A DNA stretch of 64,000 bases, taken from Actinomycetota bacterium. GTDB taxonomy: Bacteria; Actinomycetota; Acidimicrobiia; Acidimicrobiales; Microtrichaceae. How positions within the stretch are numbered: position 1 is the stretch's first letter; each line of letters opens with the position of its first letter. A program made the position numbers and the translations under genes. Location: the NCBI GenBank assembly GCA_016703525.1, contig JADJBW010000010.1, positions 62,001-126,000 on the forward strand, written 5' to 3'. Shown one piece after another: positions 26,111 to 34,542 of this stretch. Under the pieces are notes generated by a model that saw nothing but the letters and a program-made list of their open reading frames with translations, did not search any database and was not told the DNA's origin.

Positions 26111-27681
26111 AGCCCGAACTCCTCTCCCATCGTCGCCATCATCTCGCCCAGGGTCGCATGCGCACGCGACGCCTCGATCAGCGGTGGCATCAGGTTCACC
26201 TCGGGGTCCGCTGCGTCGCGGCGCAGACGCTCGAGCGTCGCGACGACGGCTGCGTCGTCGCGGTCGGCCTTCACCGCAGCGAGACGCTTGCGTTGCATGA
26301 CCTCGATTTCGTGGTCGATGTACAGCGTCTCGGGCTGCGGCTCGTCGTTGCCCTCGGTGAAGGCGTTCACGCCGACGATCACGTGACGGCGATCGTTCAG
26401 CTTGCGTTCGAGCTCATAGGCCGAATCCGCGATCTCGCCCTGAAACCAGCCTGCCTCGATCCCCTCGATCACCCCGTCGAGCAGGGACCCGCCGCCGAAC
26501 TCGGCGATGCGGGCGAAGATCGCCTCGGCCTGCGCCTCCATCTCGTCGGTGAGTGCCTCGACGTACCACGACCCTCCGAGGGGATCGGCGACGTTGGTGA
26601 CCCGGCTCTCGTTGGCGATGACCTGTTGGGTCCGCAGTGCGATGCGTGCGCTCTTCTCGGTCGGCAGTGCGAGCGTCTCGTCCATCGAGTTGGTATGCAG
26701 GCTCTGGGTGCCGCCGAGCACCCCAGCGAGGGCCTCGATCGCCGTGCGCACGATGTTGACCTCGGGCTGCTGTGCGGTCAACGACACCCCCGCTGTCTGC
26801 GTGTGGAACCGCAGCGTCATCGAGCGTTCAAGCTGCGCGCCGTAACGGTCCTTCATCCACCGCGCCCAGATCCGGCGCGCCGCCCGATACTTGGCGATCT
26901 CCTCGAAGAAGTCGACGTGGGCGTTGAAGAAGAACGACAGCCGCGGGGCGAACTCGTCGATCGCCAGTCCGGCGGCCAGCCCGAGCTCGACGTAGGCGAA
27001 CCCGTTGGCGAGTGTGAAGGCCAGCTCCTGCGCCGCGGTCGAGCCCGCTTCGCGAATGTGGTAGCCGGACACCGAAATGGCGTGCCAACGCGGCATCTCG
27101 GCAGCGCAGAAGCGCATCGTGTCGCGCACGAGCCGCATCGAGGGCCGCGGCGGAAACACGAACTCCTTCTGCGCCTGGTACTCCTTCAGGATGTCGTTCT
27201 GCAGCGTGCCGCCGAGCGACGCCCGCGAGGTTCCCGCCTGTTCGGCCGCCGCGATGAACATGGCGAACACGGACGCCGCCGGCGAGTTGATCGTCATCGA
27301 CGTGGTCGTGGCACCCAGGTCGATCCCGCTGAAAAGGTCCGTCATGTCGGCGAGCGTGTCGACGGCGACGCCGCAACGCCCGACCTCGCCGAGGCTGAGC
27401 TCGTCATCGGAGTCGCGACCCATCAGCGTCGGAAGGTCGAACGCCGTGCTCAGGCCGTCACCGCCGTTGGCGAGGAGGTCCTTGAACCGGGCGTTCGTGT
27501 CGATCGCCGTGCCGAACCCGGCGAACATGCGCATCGTCCACACCTTGGAGCGAGACATCGAGGCGTACGGGCCGCGTGTGTCGGGATAGGTGCTCGGGCG
27601 CTCGGCGTCGTCGGGCCTGTAGACACCCTCCATAGGAATGCCGGACATCGTCTCGAAGGGCGTGTCGCTCGGTTCGGCCAT
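26086..27681 (-). CDS. icmA: Adenosylcobalamin-dependent acyl-CoA mutase large subunit, IcmA-type
   Basis: About 531 residues without a B12 domain. Aligning by the shared RGPY block, the residue that is Tyr89 in Propionibacterium methylmalonyl-CoA mutase is Phe (WTMRMFAGFGT). The residue equal to Arg207, which binds the methylmalonyl carboxylate, is Gln (NDILKEYQAQKEFVF). The Phe/Gln pair is the published signature of isobutyryl-CoA mutase, which interconverts isobutyryl- and n-butyryl-CoA. SVSGYHIREAG and RFHTQTAGVSLTAQQP are conserved. ATG 27681 was chosen; no good Shine-Dalgarno is visible. Confidence 0.9.
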   Translation of the reverse strand: MAEPSDTPFETMSGIPMEGVYRPDDAERPSTYPDTRGPYASMSRSKVWTMRMFAGFGTAIDTNARFKDLLANGGDGLSTAFDLPTLMGRDSDDELSLGEVGRCGVAVDTLADMTDLFSGIDLGATTTSMTINSPAASVFAMFIAAAEQAGTSRASLGGTLQNDILKEYQAQKEFVFPPRPSMRLVRDTMRFCAAEMPRWHAISVSGYHIREAGSTAAQELAFTLANGFAYVELGLAAGLAIDEFAPRLSFFFNAHVDFFEEIAKYRAARRIWARWMKDRYGAQLERSMTLRFHTQTAGVSLTAQQPEVNIVRTAIEALAGVLGGTQSLHTNSMDETLALPTEKSARIALRTQQVIANESRVTNVADPLGGSWYVEALTDEMEAQAEAIFARIAEFGGGSLLDGVIEGIEAGWFQGEIADSAYELERKLNDRRHVIVGVNAFTEGNDEPQPETLYIDHEIEVMQRKRLAAVKADRDDAAVVATLERLRRDAADPEVNLMPPLIEASRAHATLGEMMATMGEEFGLWNETARI

Positions 27682-27830
27682 GGAGGGGAATCTACCGGTC
27701 GGCCCCGATTCGACCCCATCGAGAGGCTCCGGCGACCTCATCGAGGCGTCCGGTCCGCCGAGCGGGCCGCCCTTCGAGGTCCGCGCCAGGGGTCTTGCGC
27801 GGCGCCGCGGCAGCGCGTAGGCACCATCGC

Positions 27831-28628
27831 ATGACTCCGCCACCGCATCTCAGCGCGCTCACCCTGACCGTCGACGGCGCAATCGCCCGCCTCACGCTGC
27901 ATCGGCCCGACCGGTTGAACGCCCTGTCGAGGGTGATGCTGGGCGAGATCATCGAGACATGTCGCTGGCTCGGCGGAAGGCGCGACGTGAAGGTCGTGAT
28001 CGTCGCCGGGTCGGGGCGGGCCTTCTCCGCGGGATTCGATCTGGAGGACTTCGCCGGTTCGAGCGCCGATCCCGGCGAGACGGCCGACCTGGGACGCCTG
28101 GCCGCGGAGGCCCTCACGGCGGTTCGCCAGCTCACGATCGCGTCGATCCACGGGCACTGCGTCGGCGGAGGGCTCGTGCTCGCCTCGGCCTGCGACCTCC
28201 GGGTGGCGGCGGCGTCGGCGACGTTCGCGATTCCCGAGCTCGACCTCGGCATCCCGCTCACCTGGGGTGGCATCCCGCGCCTGGTGCGCGAGTTCGGCCC
28301 CGCGCTCACCAAGGAGCTGGTGCTCACATGCCGCACGTTCGGGCCGGAGCTCGCGGCGAGCGCCGGATTTCTCAATCGCGTGGTCGACGATCCCCAGCGC
28401 GCCCAGGTGGTGGACGATCTGGCAGCGGAACTGGCGCGCAAGCCGGCATTCGGGCTGCGCGTCACGAAGGAACAGGTGAACGCAGCGGCCGAAGACATGG
28501 CGTCGACATCGCGGGCGTCGGGCGATCGCGACGTGCTCGTCGCGGCGCTCGCCGACCCCGAGTCGCGGCAGGCAGCGCTCGACTATCTGGCGGCTCGCTC
28601 GCGCCGCGCCGGCGACGACCCGGCGTAG
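27831..28628 (+). CDS. Enoyl-CoA hydratase/isomerase family protein
   Basis: 265 residues, crotonase fold. LHRPDRLNALS, the oxyanion-hole segments AGSGRAFSAGFDLED and HGHCVGGGLVLASACDLR, and PELDLGIPLTWGG are present. The second catalytic Glu position is in this last segment. The ATG directly follows a GC-rich leader with no strong ribosome site. It is divergent from the acyl-CoA mutase genes, suggesting branched or short acyl-CoA metabolism; the reaction is not fixed by sequence. Confidence 0.9.
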   Translation: MTPPPHLSALTLTVDGAIARLTLHRPDRLNALSRVMLGEIIETCRWLGGRRDVKVVIVAGSGRAFSAGFDLEDFAGSSADPGETADLGRLAAEALTAVRQLTIASIHGHCVGGGLVLASACDLRVAAASATFAIPELDLGIPLTWGGIPRLVREFGPALTKELVLTCRTFGPELAASAGFLNRVVDDPQRAQVVDDLAAELARKPAFGLRVTKEQVNAAAEDMASTSRASGDRDVLVAALADPESRQAALDYLAARSRRAGDDPA

Positions 28629-28662
28629 ACCTCGGCCGCCGTCGCCGGCCCTTCGAGGCTGC

Positions 28663-29451
28663 TCAGTAGTGCTCGGGGACGAACGTCTGGTCTTCCAGCG
28701 GCGGGCGCATGTAGTCGTCGATCTGGCGATCGGGCAGCGCCAGCTTCTTCGACGTCACGTCCTGGTAGGGCACCGCCTCGAGCAGGTGGCGGATGCAGTT
28801 GAGCCGCGCCCGCTTCTTGTCGTCGGAGTTCACGACCCACCACGGCGACCACTTGGTATCGGTGTAGGTGAACATCGCGTCCTTGGCGCGCGAGTAGTCG
28901 GCCCATCGGGCGCGCGATTGCAGGTCCATCGGGCTCAGCTTCCAGCGCTTCTCCGGGTTCTCGATGCGCTCCTTGAAGCGCCGCTCCTGCTCCTCGTCGC
29001 TCACCGAGAACCAGTACTTGATCAGGATGATCCCCGATCGGATGAGCATCCGCTCGAACTCCGGACACGAGCGCAGGAACTCCTGGTACTCCTCGTCCGT
29101 GCAGAAGCCCATGACCTTCTCGACGCCCGCCCGGTTGTACCAGGACCGGTCGAAGAGCACGATCTCGCCACCAGAGGGCAGGTTCTGGACGTAGCGCTGG
29201 AAGTACCACTGCGTCCGCTCCTTCTCGGTCGGCTTGTCGAGGGCTGCCACTCGTACCACGCGTGGATTGGTCCGTTCCACGACCCGCTTGATCGTGCCGC
29301 CCTTGCCCGCCGCGTCGCGGCCTTCGAACAGCACGCACACCTTGAGCTGCTCCTGGCGGACCCACTCCTGCAGCTTCACGAGCTCGCGCTGCAGGCGCGC
29401 CAGTTCGGTTTCGTAGAAGACCTTGTCGAGCTTCGAGCGTTTGGCGCTCAT
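28663..29451 (-). CDS. ppk2: Polyphosphate kinase 2 (PPK2), copy A
   Basis: 262 residues. Walker A FEGRDAAGKGG, Walker B LFDRSWYNRAG and the lid region DEEQERRFKERIENPEKRWKLS are typical of PPK2. It transfers phosphate between polyphosphate and nucleoside di- or monophosphates. The ATG overlaps the stop of the second PPK2 gene in ATGA. The two proteins share the fold but differ widely, so this is an old duplication or separate acquisition. Nucleotide specificity cannot be read from sequence alone. Confidence 0.93.
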   Translation of the reverse strand: MSAKRSKLDKVFYETELARLQRELVKLQEWVRQEQLKVCVLFEGRDAAGKGGTIKRVVERTNPRVVRVAALDKPTEKERTQWYFQRYVQNLPSGGEIVLFDRSWYNRAGVEKVMGFCTDEEYQEFLRSCPEFERMLIRSGIILIKYWFSVSDEEQERRFKERIENPEKRWKLSPMDLQSRARWADYSRAKDAMFTYTDTKWSPWWVVNSDDKKRARLNCIRHLLEAVPYQDVTSKKLALPDRQIDDYMRPPLEDQTFVPEHY

Positions 29452-30347
29452 GCCTCGAACCGTCCGCTGCGGATTCGGTCGGCCTCCATCAGCGCCAACT
29501 CTTGGGGCCCCGACACGACGATCGCCGGGTCCGGCACGAAGTCGAGCGACTCGCTGCGGCCCTGGTACGGCACTGCGTTGAGGATGAGGCGCATCGCGTT
29601 GAGCCGGGCGAAGTGCTTGTTCTCCGAGCGCACGATCCACCACGGCGCCTCGCTCGTGGAGGTCTTCTTGAGCATCCGGTACTTCATGTCGGTGAAGTCG
29701 TCCCAGTGCTCCTGGGCCTGCACGTCGATCTCGCTCAGCTTCCACTGCCGGAGTGGGTCGGTGCGGCGCCGATCGAAGCGACGTCGCTGCTCTTCCTTGG
29801 TCACCGAGAAGTACAGCTTCAACAGGATTGTGCCTTGGCGCACCAGGTCCTTCTCGAAGCCGACGACCCCGCGGATGAAGTTGCGGTACTCATCGTCGGT
29901 GCAGAAGCCGAAGACCGGCTCGACCATCGCCCGGTTGTACCACGAGCGGTCGAAGAGCACGATCTCGCCACCCGTCGGGAACTGGGCGACGTGACGCTGG
30001 AAGTACCACTGGGAGCGCTGCTCCTCGGTCGGCTTGCCGAGCGCGACGACGCGGTAGTGCTTTTCGTTCATGTAGCGGGTGACGCGACGGATGGTGCCGC
30101 CCTTGCCCGCGGCGTCGCGACCCTCGAACACCACGATCATCCGCCGGTTCGTCTCTTCGAGATGACGCTGGAGCTTCAAGAGCTCCACCTGGTACGGCTC
30201 GAGTTCCTGCTCGAGGCGCTGCCGACGCACCGCGGAGCGTGCCTCGGAGCGAAGCTCCTTGATGGTCTCGCGGGCGGCGAGCAGCTCGCCCACCACCTCG
30301 TCGACGCCAACCTGCCGACCGTCCATTTCGACGACCTCGCTCACCAC
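29448..30347 (-). CDS. ppk2: Polyphosphate kinase 2 (PPK2), copy B
   Basis: 299 residues with a GTG start and a perfect GGGAGG seven bases upstream. A charged, probably coiled N-terminal helix (about 15-60) precedes the kinase core: FEGRDAAGKGG, DRSWYNRAMVEPVFGFC and EEQRRRFDRRRTDPLRQWKLS. It is the first gene of a two-gene ppk2 operon and ends in ATGA overlap with copy A. Two different PPK2 enzymes together may couple AMP and ADP phosphorylation, or polyphosphate making and use; this is inference. Confidence 0.93.
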   Translation of the reverse strand: MVSEVVEMDGRQVGVDEVVGELLAARETIKELRSEARSAVRRQRLEQELEPYQVELLKLQRHLEETNRRMIVVFEGRDAAGKGGTIRRVTRYMNEKHYRVVALGKPTEEQRSQWYFQRHVAQFPTGGEIVLFDRSWYNRAMVEPVFGFCTDDEYRNFIRGVVGFEKDLVRQGTILLKLYFSVTKEEQRRRFDRRRTDPLRQWKLSEIDVQAQEHWDDFTDMKYRMLKKTSTSEAPWWIVRSENKHFARLNAMRLILNAVPYQGRSESLDFVPDPAIVVSGPQELALMEADRIRSGRFEA

Positions 30348-30513
30348 GCACCTCCCGGATCCGATCGGCGGACCCTATCGGAACATGCGAACGACCAACA
30401 GGGACGACCGGCCCTTGACAGATCGCCGCGTCGCTGCATCGTTGGTGTCGCCCCGATCGCTGCGCCCGCAGGCACACCGGGCCGCAGTGCGCCTCGCCGG
30501 AGTGCACGTCACA
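30348..30513. other. Upstream region of the ppk2 operon
   Basis: This 166-bp stretch lies between the PPK2 copy B start and the 48-bp repeat array. It contains the ribosome site of copy B at its left end. I see no gene and no confident promoter; together with the array it makes a 400-bp gene-free interval. Confidence 0.6.
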
Positions 30514-30741
30514 TCTCCACAGTTGATCCGTGGAGATACGCGGCGCTCCCGGAACAGACCTTCTCCACAGTTGATCCGTGGAGATACGAGGCGCTCCCGG
30601 AACCGATCTTCTCCACAGTTGATCCGTGGAGACACGCGGCGCTCCCGGAACAGATCTTCTCCACAGTTGATCCGTGGAGACACGCGGCGCTCCCGGAACC
30701 GATCTTCTCCACAGTTGATCCGTGGAGATACGCGGCGCTCG
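30514..30741. repeat. 48-bp tandem repeat array with hairpin, about 4.75 copies
   Basis: Units start at 30514, 30562, 30610, 30658 and 30706. Each carries a perfect 7-bp inverted repeat, TCTCCAC and GTGGAGA, around a nine-base loop AGTTGATCC, followed by a conserved GCGGCGCTCCCGGAAC-type stretch. Units differ at only a few positions. The array begins five bases after the alanine dehydrogenase stop, reading on that gene's strand, and separates it from the ppk2 operon. It may act as a multi-hairpin terminator or RNA 3'-end stabiliser. Confidence 0.95.
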
Positions 30742-30746
30742 CGGTG

Positions 30747-31865
30747 TCAGGCCGACATGGCGGCGAGCGGGTCGGCCGCGTCGAGTCCCAACGCCTCGGC
30801 GACCGCTGCGTCCGTGACGTTGCCGCGGCACACGTTGAGACCGTCACGGAGGAACCGATCGCGCCGGAGCGCCTCGCTCGCGCCGAGGTCGGCGAGCGCG
30901 AGCACGTGCGGCAACGTCACGTTGTTCAGCGCATACGTCGACGTACGCGGCACCGCTCCCGGCATGTTCGCGACGCAGTAGTGCACGACGCCGTCGACCA
31001 CATAGGTCGGTTCGTCGTGGGTCGTCGCCCGCGAGGTCGCGAAGCAGCCACCCTGATCGATTGCGACGTCCACCAACACGGCGCCGGCGTGCATCTCGGC
31101 CACCATGTCCTTCGTCACCAGGCGCGGGGCGCGGCTGCCCTTCACCAGCACGGCGCCGATCACGAGATCAGCGCCGATCACCAGGTCGTCCAGCGCCGTC
31201 GCCGTGGAGTACACGGTTCGCAGCGCCGGGCCGAACCGCTGCGCGAGCCGATCGAGCACGCCGACGTCGCGATCGAGCACCGTGACGGATGCATCGAGGC
31301 CGACAGCCATCTCGATCGCGTTCTCCCCCACGACACCGCCACCGATGACCACCACGTTCGCGGGAGGCACACCGGGGACGCCGCCCAGCAGGAGTCCGGC
31401 GCCGCCCTGCGGGCTCTCCAGGCAATGGGCGCCGGCCTGCACCGACATTCGCCCGGCCACCTGCGACATCGGAGCGAGCAGCGGGAGCCTCCCGGCGGCG
31501 TCGGTCACGGTTTCGTACGCCACGCACGTGGCGCCGCTCGAGATCAGGTCGTAGGCCTGGTCGGGGTCGGGTGCCAGGTGCAGGTAGGTGAACAACACGT
31601 GGTCGGCGCGCAGCATCGCTCGCTCGGACGGCTGCGGCTCCTTCACCTTCACGATGAGGTCCGCGCCGTCGAAGACCTGCTCGGGCGAATCGACGATCCG
31701 TGCGCCGGTCGCGGCATACGCCGCGTCGGTTGCGCCGATGCCGATGCCCGCCGACGACTCGATCAGCACGTCGTGACCGTGCGCTACCAGCTCACGCACA
31801 CTCGCCGGTGTCAGGCCGACCCGTCGCTCGGCGTTCTTGATCTCCTTGGGTACCCCGATTCGCAT
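30747..31865 (-). CDS. ald: Alanine dehydrogenase
   Basis: 372 residues, matching the 371-residue mycobacterial enzyme. MRIGVPKEIKNAERRVGLTP, the catalytic Lys in VKVKEPQ, the catalytic His in FTYLHLAPD, the NAD-binding GGGVVGENA and NMPGAVPRTSTYALNN are all present. It converts L-alanine and NAD to pyruvate, ammonia and NADH, and the reverse under low oxygen. A 48-bp repeat array follows the stop. The LysR regulator divergently encoded upstream is a candidate controller. Confidence 0.96.
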   Translation of the reverse strand: MRIGVPKEIKNAERRVGLTPASVRELVAHGHDVLIESSAGIGIGATDAAYAATGARIVDSPEQVFDGADLIVKVKEPQPSERAMLRADHVLFTYLHLAPDPDQAYDLISSGATCVAYETVTDAAGRLPLLAPMSQVAGRMSVQAGAHCLESPQGGAGLLLGGVPGVPPANVVVIGGGVVGENAIEMAVGLDASVTVLDRDVGVLDRLAQRFGPALRTVYSTATALDDLVIGADLVIGAVLVKGSRAPRLVTKDMVAEMHAGAVLVDVAIDQGGCFATSRATTHDEPTYVVDGVVHYCVANMPGAVPRTSTYALNNVTLPHVLALADLGASEALRRDRFLRDGLNVCRGNVTDAAVAEALGLDAADPLAAMSA

Positions 31866-31895
31866 GACCGTCCCCCGTCTGCGAACGACGTCGGG

Positions 31896-32201
31896 TCAGG
31901 CGACGTCGACGAGGAGCGTATCTCGGCGGGAGGGAAGAACCTCGGGAACGGCGGAATCGCCGGCGGGTGCTGCTGAGGGCTCGTCGTCGGCGCCGAGGAG
32001 CCCGGCGAGCATGCCAAACGCCCGGAGCCGAGCGATCGGCGGTTCGTCGCTTGACTCGACGATGTCGCAGAGGACGGCGGAGAGACCGAGGTCGCGGGCC
32101 TCGCCCGCGACGTAGCGCAGCGCGGCCTCGTGGGGCGCGCAGCCGTCACGAACGAGGAGGTCGGCGAGGCGGTCGAGATGGAGGCGAGCGAGGGAGGTCA
32201 T
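31896..32201 (-). CDS. Hypothetical protein upstream of ald
   Basis: 101 residues from ATG 32201, with GGTGA nine bases upstream. The first 60 residues look like amphipathic helices (LARLHLDRLADLL, GEARDLGLSAVLCDIVE); the rest is acidic and Ala/Pro-rich. No family is recognised. It ends 30 bases before ald on the same strand and probably shares its promoter in the ald-LysR interval. Confidence 0.55.
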   Translation of the reverse strand: MTSLARLHLDRLADLLVRDGCAPHEAALRYVAGEARDLGLSAVLCDIVESSDEPPIARLRAFGMLAGLLGADDEPSAAPAGDSAVPEVLPSRRDTLLVDVA

Positions 32202-32240
32202 GCGTTCACCGTACGGGCGAAACCTCATCACGCAAAGCGA

Positions 32241-32262
32241 TTATCGCGGGACCTTACGATAA
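32241..32262. promoter_or_regulatory. Candidate LysR-type operator
   Basis: TTATCG and its exact complement CGATAA are separated by ten bases, a T-N11-A type dyad as bound by LysR regulators. It sits ten bases before the LysR ATG and about 40 bases from the divergent hypothetical/ald start, so it could control both directions. Confidence 0.5.
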
Positions 32263-32271
32263 GCTCCGCTT

Positions 32272-33216
32272 ATGTCAGTACGCGACCTCGGCATCCGCCA
32301 TTTCGCTGCCCTCTGCGCTGTCGTCGACGAAGGCACCTTCGCCAAGGCCGGCGCTGCACTCGGGTTCTCGCAGTCGGCGATCAGCCAGCAGATCGGCGCG
32401 ATCGAGCGAGCGATCGGCGCCCCCGTGTTCGACCGGCTGGGTGGCGCCCGTCGCGTCACGCTCACGCCCGCCGGGCGCATCCTCGTCGACCATGCCGAGC
32501 TGGTCCTCCGCCAGCTCGCGGAGGCCGACGACGAATTGGAGCGGCTCGCTGCCGGCACCGAGGGCACGATCGTCGTCGGCACGTTCCAGAGCGTGTCGGT
32601 CAAGGTCCTACCGGAGGCGATCGGTCGAATCCGGCGGCAGCGGCCCGGCGTGGAGATCCGCCTGGTCGAGAACGACGAGCAGAACGACCTGGTCGAGGCG
32701 CTCCGCAGCGGCTCGCTCGACGTGTCGTTCGTGGTCGAGCCGATCCGCGACGATGCCATCGCGACGATCCGCCTGTGCGACGACCCGTTCGTGGCGCTCT
32801 GCCCGATCGACGACCGGGCCGTACAGCCCCATCCGGGGTCGCGGCGCGACGGTCGGCGCGACGTGCTGCCCGTCGCAGCGCTGAACGGGGGCGCACTCAT
32901 CGGGCAGCCGGATCAGTTCTGCGGCCAGGCGGTCGACCGCCAGCTCCGCAGCCTGGGCACCGACACGCAGTACGTGTTCCGCTCCGCCGACAACGGTGCG
33001 GTGCAGGCGATGGTGCGCGCCGGCATGGGCCGTGCCGTCATGCCGTTCCTGGCGATCAATCCCGACGACCCGGACGTCATCGTCGCCGACCTCGACCCAC
33101 CGCTACAGCCGCGCCGCATCGCGCTCGCCTACCTTGCGGGCACCACCCTCGCCCCGGCCACTCGGGCGTTCATCGCTGCAGCGATCGACGTCGCCGACAA
33201 CCTGAGCCACGCATGA
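32272..33216 (+). CDS. LysR-family transcriptional regulator
   Basis: 314 residues. The N-terminal helix-turn-helix (IRHFAALCAVVDEGTFAKAGAALGFSQSAISQQIGAIE) and the linker PVFDRLGGARRVTLTPAG are typical. The C-terminal substrate-binding-protein-like domain starts near GTIVVGTFQSV. It probably binds the TTATCG/CGATAA dyad just upstream and may control itself and the divergent ald unit; the effector is unknown. Its stop overlaps the NYN gene start in ATGA. Confidence 0.92.
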   Translation: MSVRDLGIRHFAALCAVVDEGTFAKAGAALGFSQSAISQQIGAIERAIGAPVFDRLGGARRVTLTPAGRILVDHAELVLRQLAEADDELERLAAGTEGTIVVGTFQSVSVKVLPEAIGRIRRQRPGVEIRLVENDEQNDLVEALRSGSLDVSFVVEPIRDDAIATIRLCDDPFVALCPIDDRAVQPHPGSRRDGRRDVLPVAALNGGALIGQPDQFCGQAVDRQLRSLGTDTQYVFRSADNGAVQAMVRAGMGRAVMPFLAINPDDPDVIVADLDPPLQPRRIALAYLAGTTLAPATRAFIAAAIDVADNLSHA

Positions 33217-33707
33217 TCTGGTTGATCGACGGCAACAACGTGATGGGCTCGATCCCCGACGGCTGGTGGAACGACCGGCCCGCGGCGATGGAGCGGCTGG
33301 CCCAACGAGTCGCCCGCTGGTGCCGCACCGTCGAGGACGACGTGGTGCTGGTTTTCGACGGGGCACCGATCGCCCAGGTCGCCCAGGTCGCCGGCGGCAC
33401 GCTCCGGATCGAATTCGCGCCCCGTCGCGGCCGCGACGGGGCCGACGACCACATCGTCGAGCGAGCGAACGCCGTGGTCGCCGCTGCTCCGACCAACGCC
33501 GACGACTCGCCCGCAGTGACGGTTGTCAGCGCGGATCGCGGGCTGCAGCAGCGTCTTGCGGTGCGTGTGCGCCGGATCGGACCGCGCCGGTTCCTCGATG
33601 AGCTCGACCGGTGCGAAGGCCACGAACCGCGCGAAGGCCACGAACCGCGCGAAGGCCACGAACGACGCGAGCGCGACGGGAGCGCCCGGCGCGACCGCGA
33701 TGGGTAG
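33213..33707 (+). CDS. NYN/PIN-like (YacP-type) putative ribonuclease
   Basis: 164 residues. MIWLIDGNNVMGS is the metal-binding start of the NYN domain; VLVFDG, DGADDHIVERA and VTVVSADRGLQQR supply further acidic residues typical of PIN-like nucleases. The C-terminus is a charged tail made by three 18-bp repeats (33613-33666) encoding EGHEPR units, which keep frame. ATGA overlap with the LysR gene implies co-translation. The RNA target is unknown. Confidence 0.85.
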   Translation: MIWLIDGNNVMGSIPDGWWNDRPAAMERLAQRVARWCRTVEDDVVLVFDGAPIAQVAQVAGGTLRIEFAPRRGRDGADDHIVERANAVVAAAPTNADDSPAVTVVSADRGLQQRLAVRVRRIGPRRFLDELDRCEGHEPREGHEPREGHERRERDGSARRDRDG

Positions 33708-33744
33708 GTTGCCCCGGTACCGATCGAACGAGGATGCCGTCACC

Positions 33745-34542
33745 ATGCACGACGTGACCCAGATCATCGACCTGCGCCAGCCCGAGCCGCTCACCGTCGT
33801 GTACGGCGGAGGCGGTGCGGTGGGCATCGCGTGGCACGTCGCGGTCATCGACGCAATGGAACAGCTCGGCCTGCCGGTGCGCACCGCGCCGTCGATCGGC
33901 ACCAGCGCCGGCTCGTGGGCGTGCGGCGCGGCGCGGCTCGGCCTGGGCTTCGACGAGTTCGCCGCGCTCGGCGACTTCGACGTGCCGAACCGGCGACGCG
34001 GCGCACTCGAGGCGATGGCCCGTGAGGTCTTCGGCGACGCCCGGCCGACGCGGATCTGGATCTCGGCGGTCGCAGTGCGATCGCTGAGGCGCCACCTGTT
34101 GGATGGTCGACGCCACGACCTGGCCGACTTGGTGGCGGCATCGTCGGCGGTGCCGGGCGTGTTCGCGCCGCATCGGGTGGGCAGCCGCGACTACATCGAC
34201 GGTGGGGTGCGGTCGATGGCTTCGGCCGATCAGGCGCCACCGGCGGCACTGATGGTGGCGTCACTCCCCATCGGCGGACCGCTGTTCGGGCCCGTCGGGC
34301 GAACCTTCGAGCGGGTCACGCGCAACGCAATGGCGCGGTGGCGAAGCCGCCACGGCGGCGCAACCGTCGTGGTCCGCCCCGATGCCCGATTCGCCGCTGC
34401 GGTCGGCCGTCACCCCCGTGGGCTGATGGACACGGCGCTTGCCCGGGAGGTCTATCCCCTGGCCTACGACGCCGCCGCGAGGCATCTGGAACGACGCCTG
34501 ACCGACCTGGAGATGCGCGGCGTCGCCCTCACCCGCTCTTGA
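33745..34542 (+). CDS. Patatin-like phospholipase
   Basis: 265 residues. The oxyanion hole GGGGAVG, the nucleophile elbow SIGTSAG (GxSxG) and the dyad Asp in YIDGGVR are present, so the catalytic set is complete. Such enzymes hydrolyse acyl chains from phospholipids or glycerolipids. ATG 33745 has AGGA about 11 bases upstream; ATG 33700 would overlap the NYN stop. It overlaps the convergent DUF47 gene by 14 bases at their 3' ends. Confidence 0.88.
   Translation: MHDVTQIIDLRQPEPLTVVYGGGGAVGIAWHVAVIDAMEQLGLPVRTAPSIGTSAGSWACGAARLGLGFDEFAALGDFDVPNRRRGALEAMAREVFGDARPTRIWISAVAVRSLRRHLLDGRRHDLADLVAASSAVPGVFAPHRVGSRDYIDGGVRSMASADQAPPAALMVASLPIGGPLFGPVGRTFERVTRNAMARWRSRHGGATVVVRPDARFAAAVGRHPRGLMDTALAREVYPLAYDAAARHLERRLTDLEMRGVALTRS

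Noticed and set aside
28663..30347. Recent tandem duplication of ppk2
   Set aside because: The two proteins differ too much outside the shared motifs and have different N-termini.
30415..30420. TTGACA consensus -35 box on the plus strand
   Set aside because: No -10 box at 16-18 bases and no plus-strand gene downstream.
30514..30741. CRISPR array with palindromic repeats
   Set aside because: The whole 48-bp unit is conserved, including the would-be spacers, and there are no cas genes.
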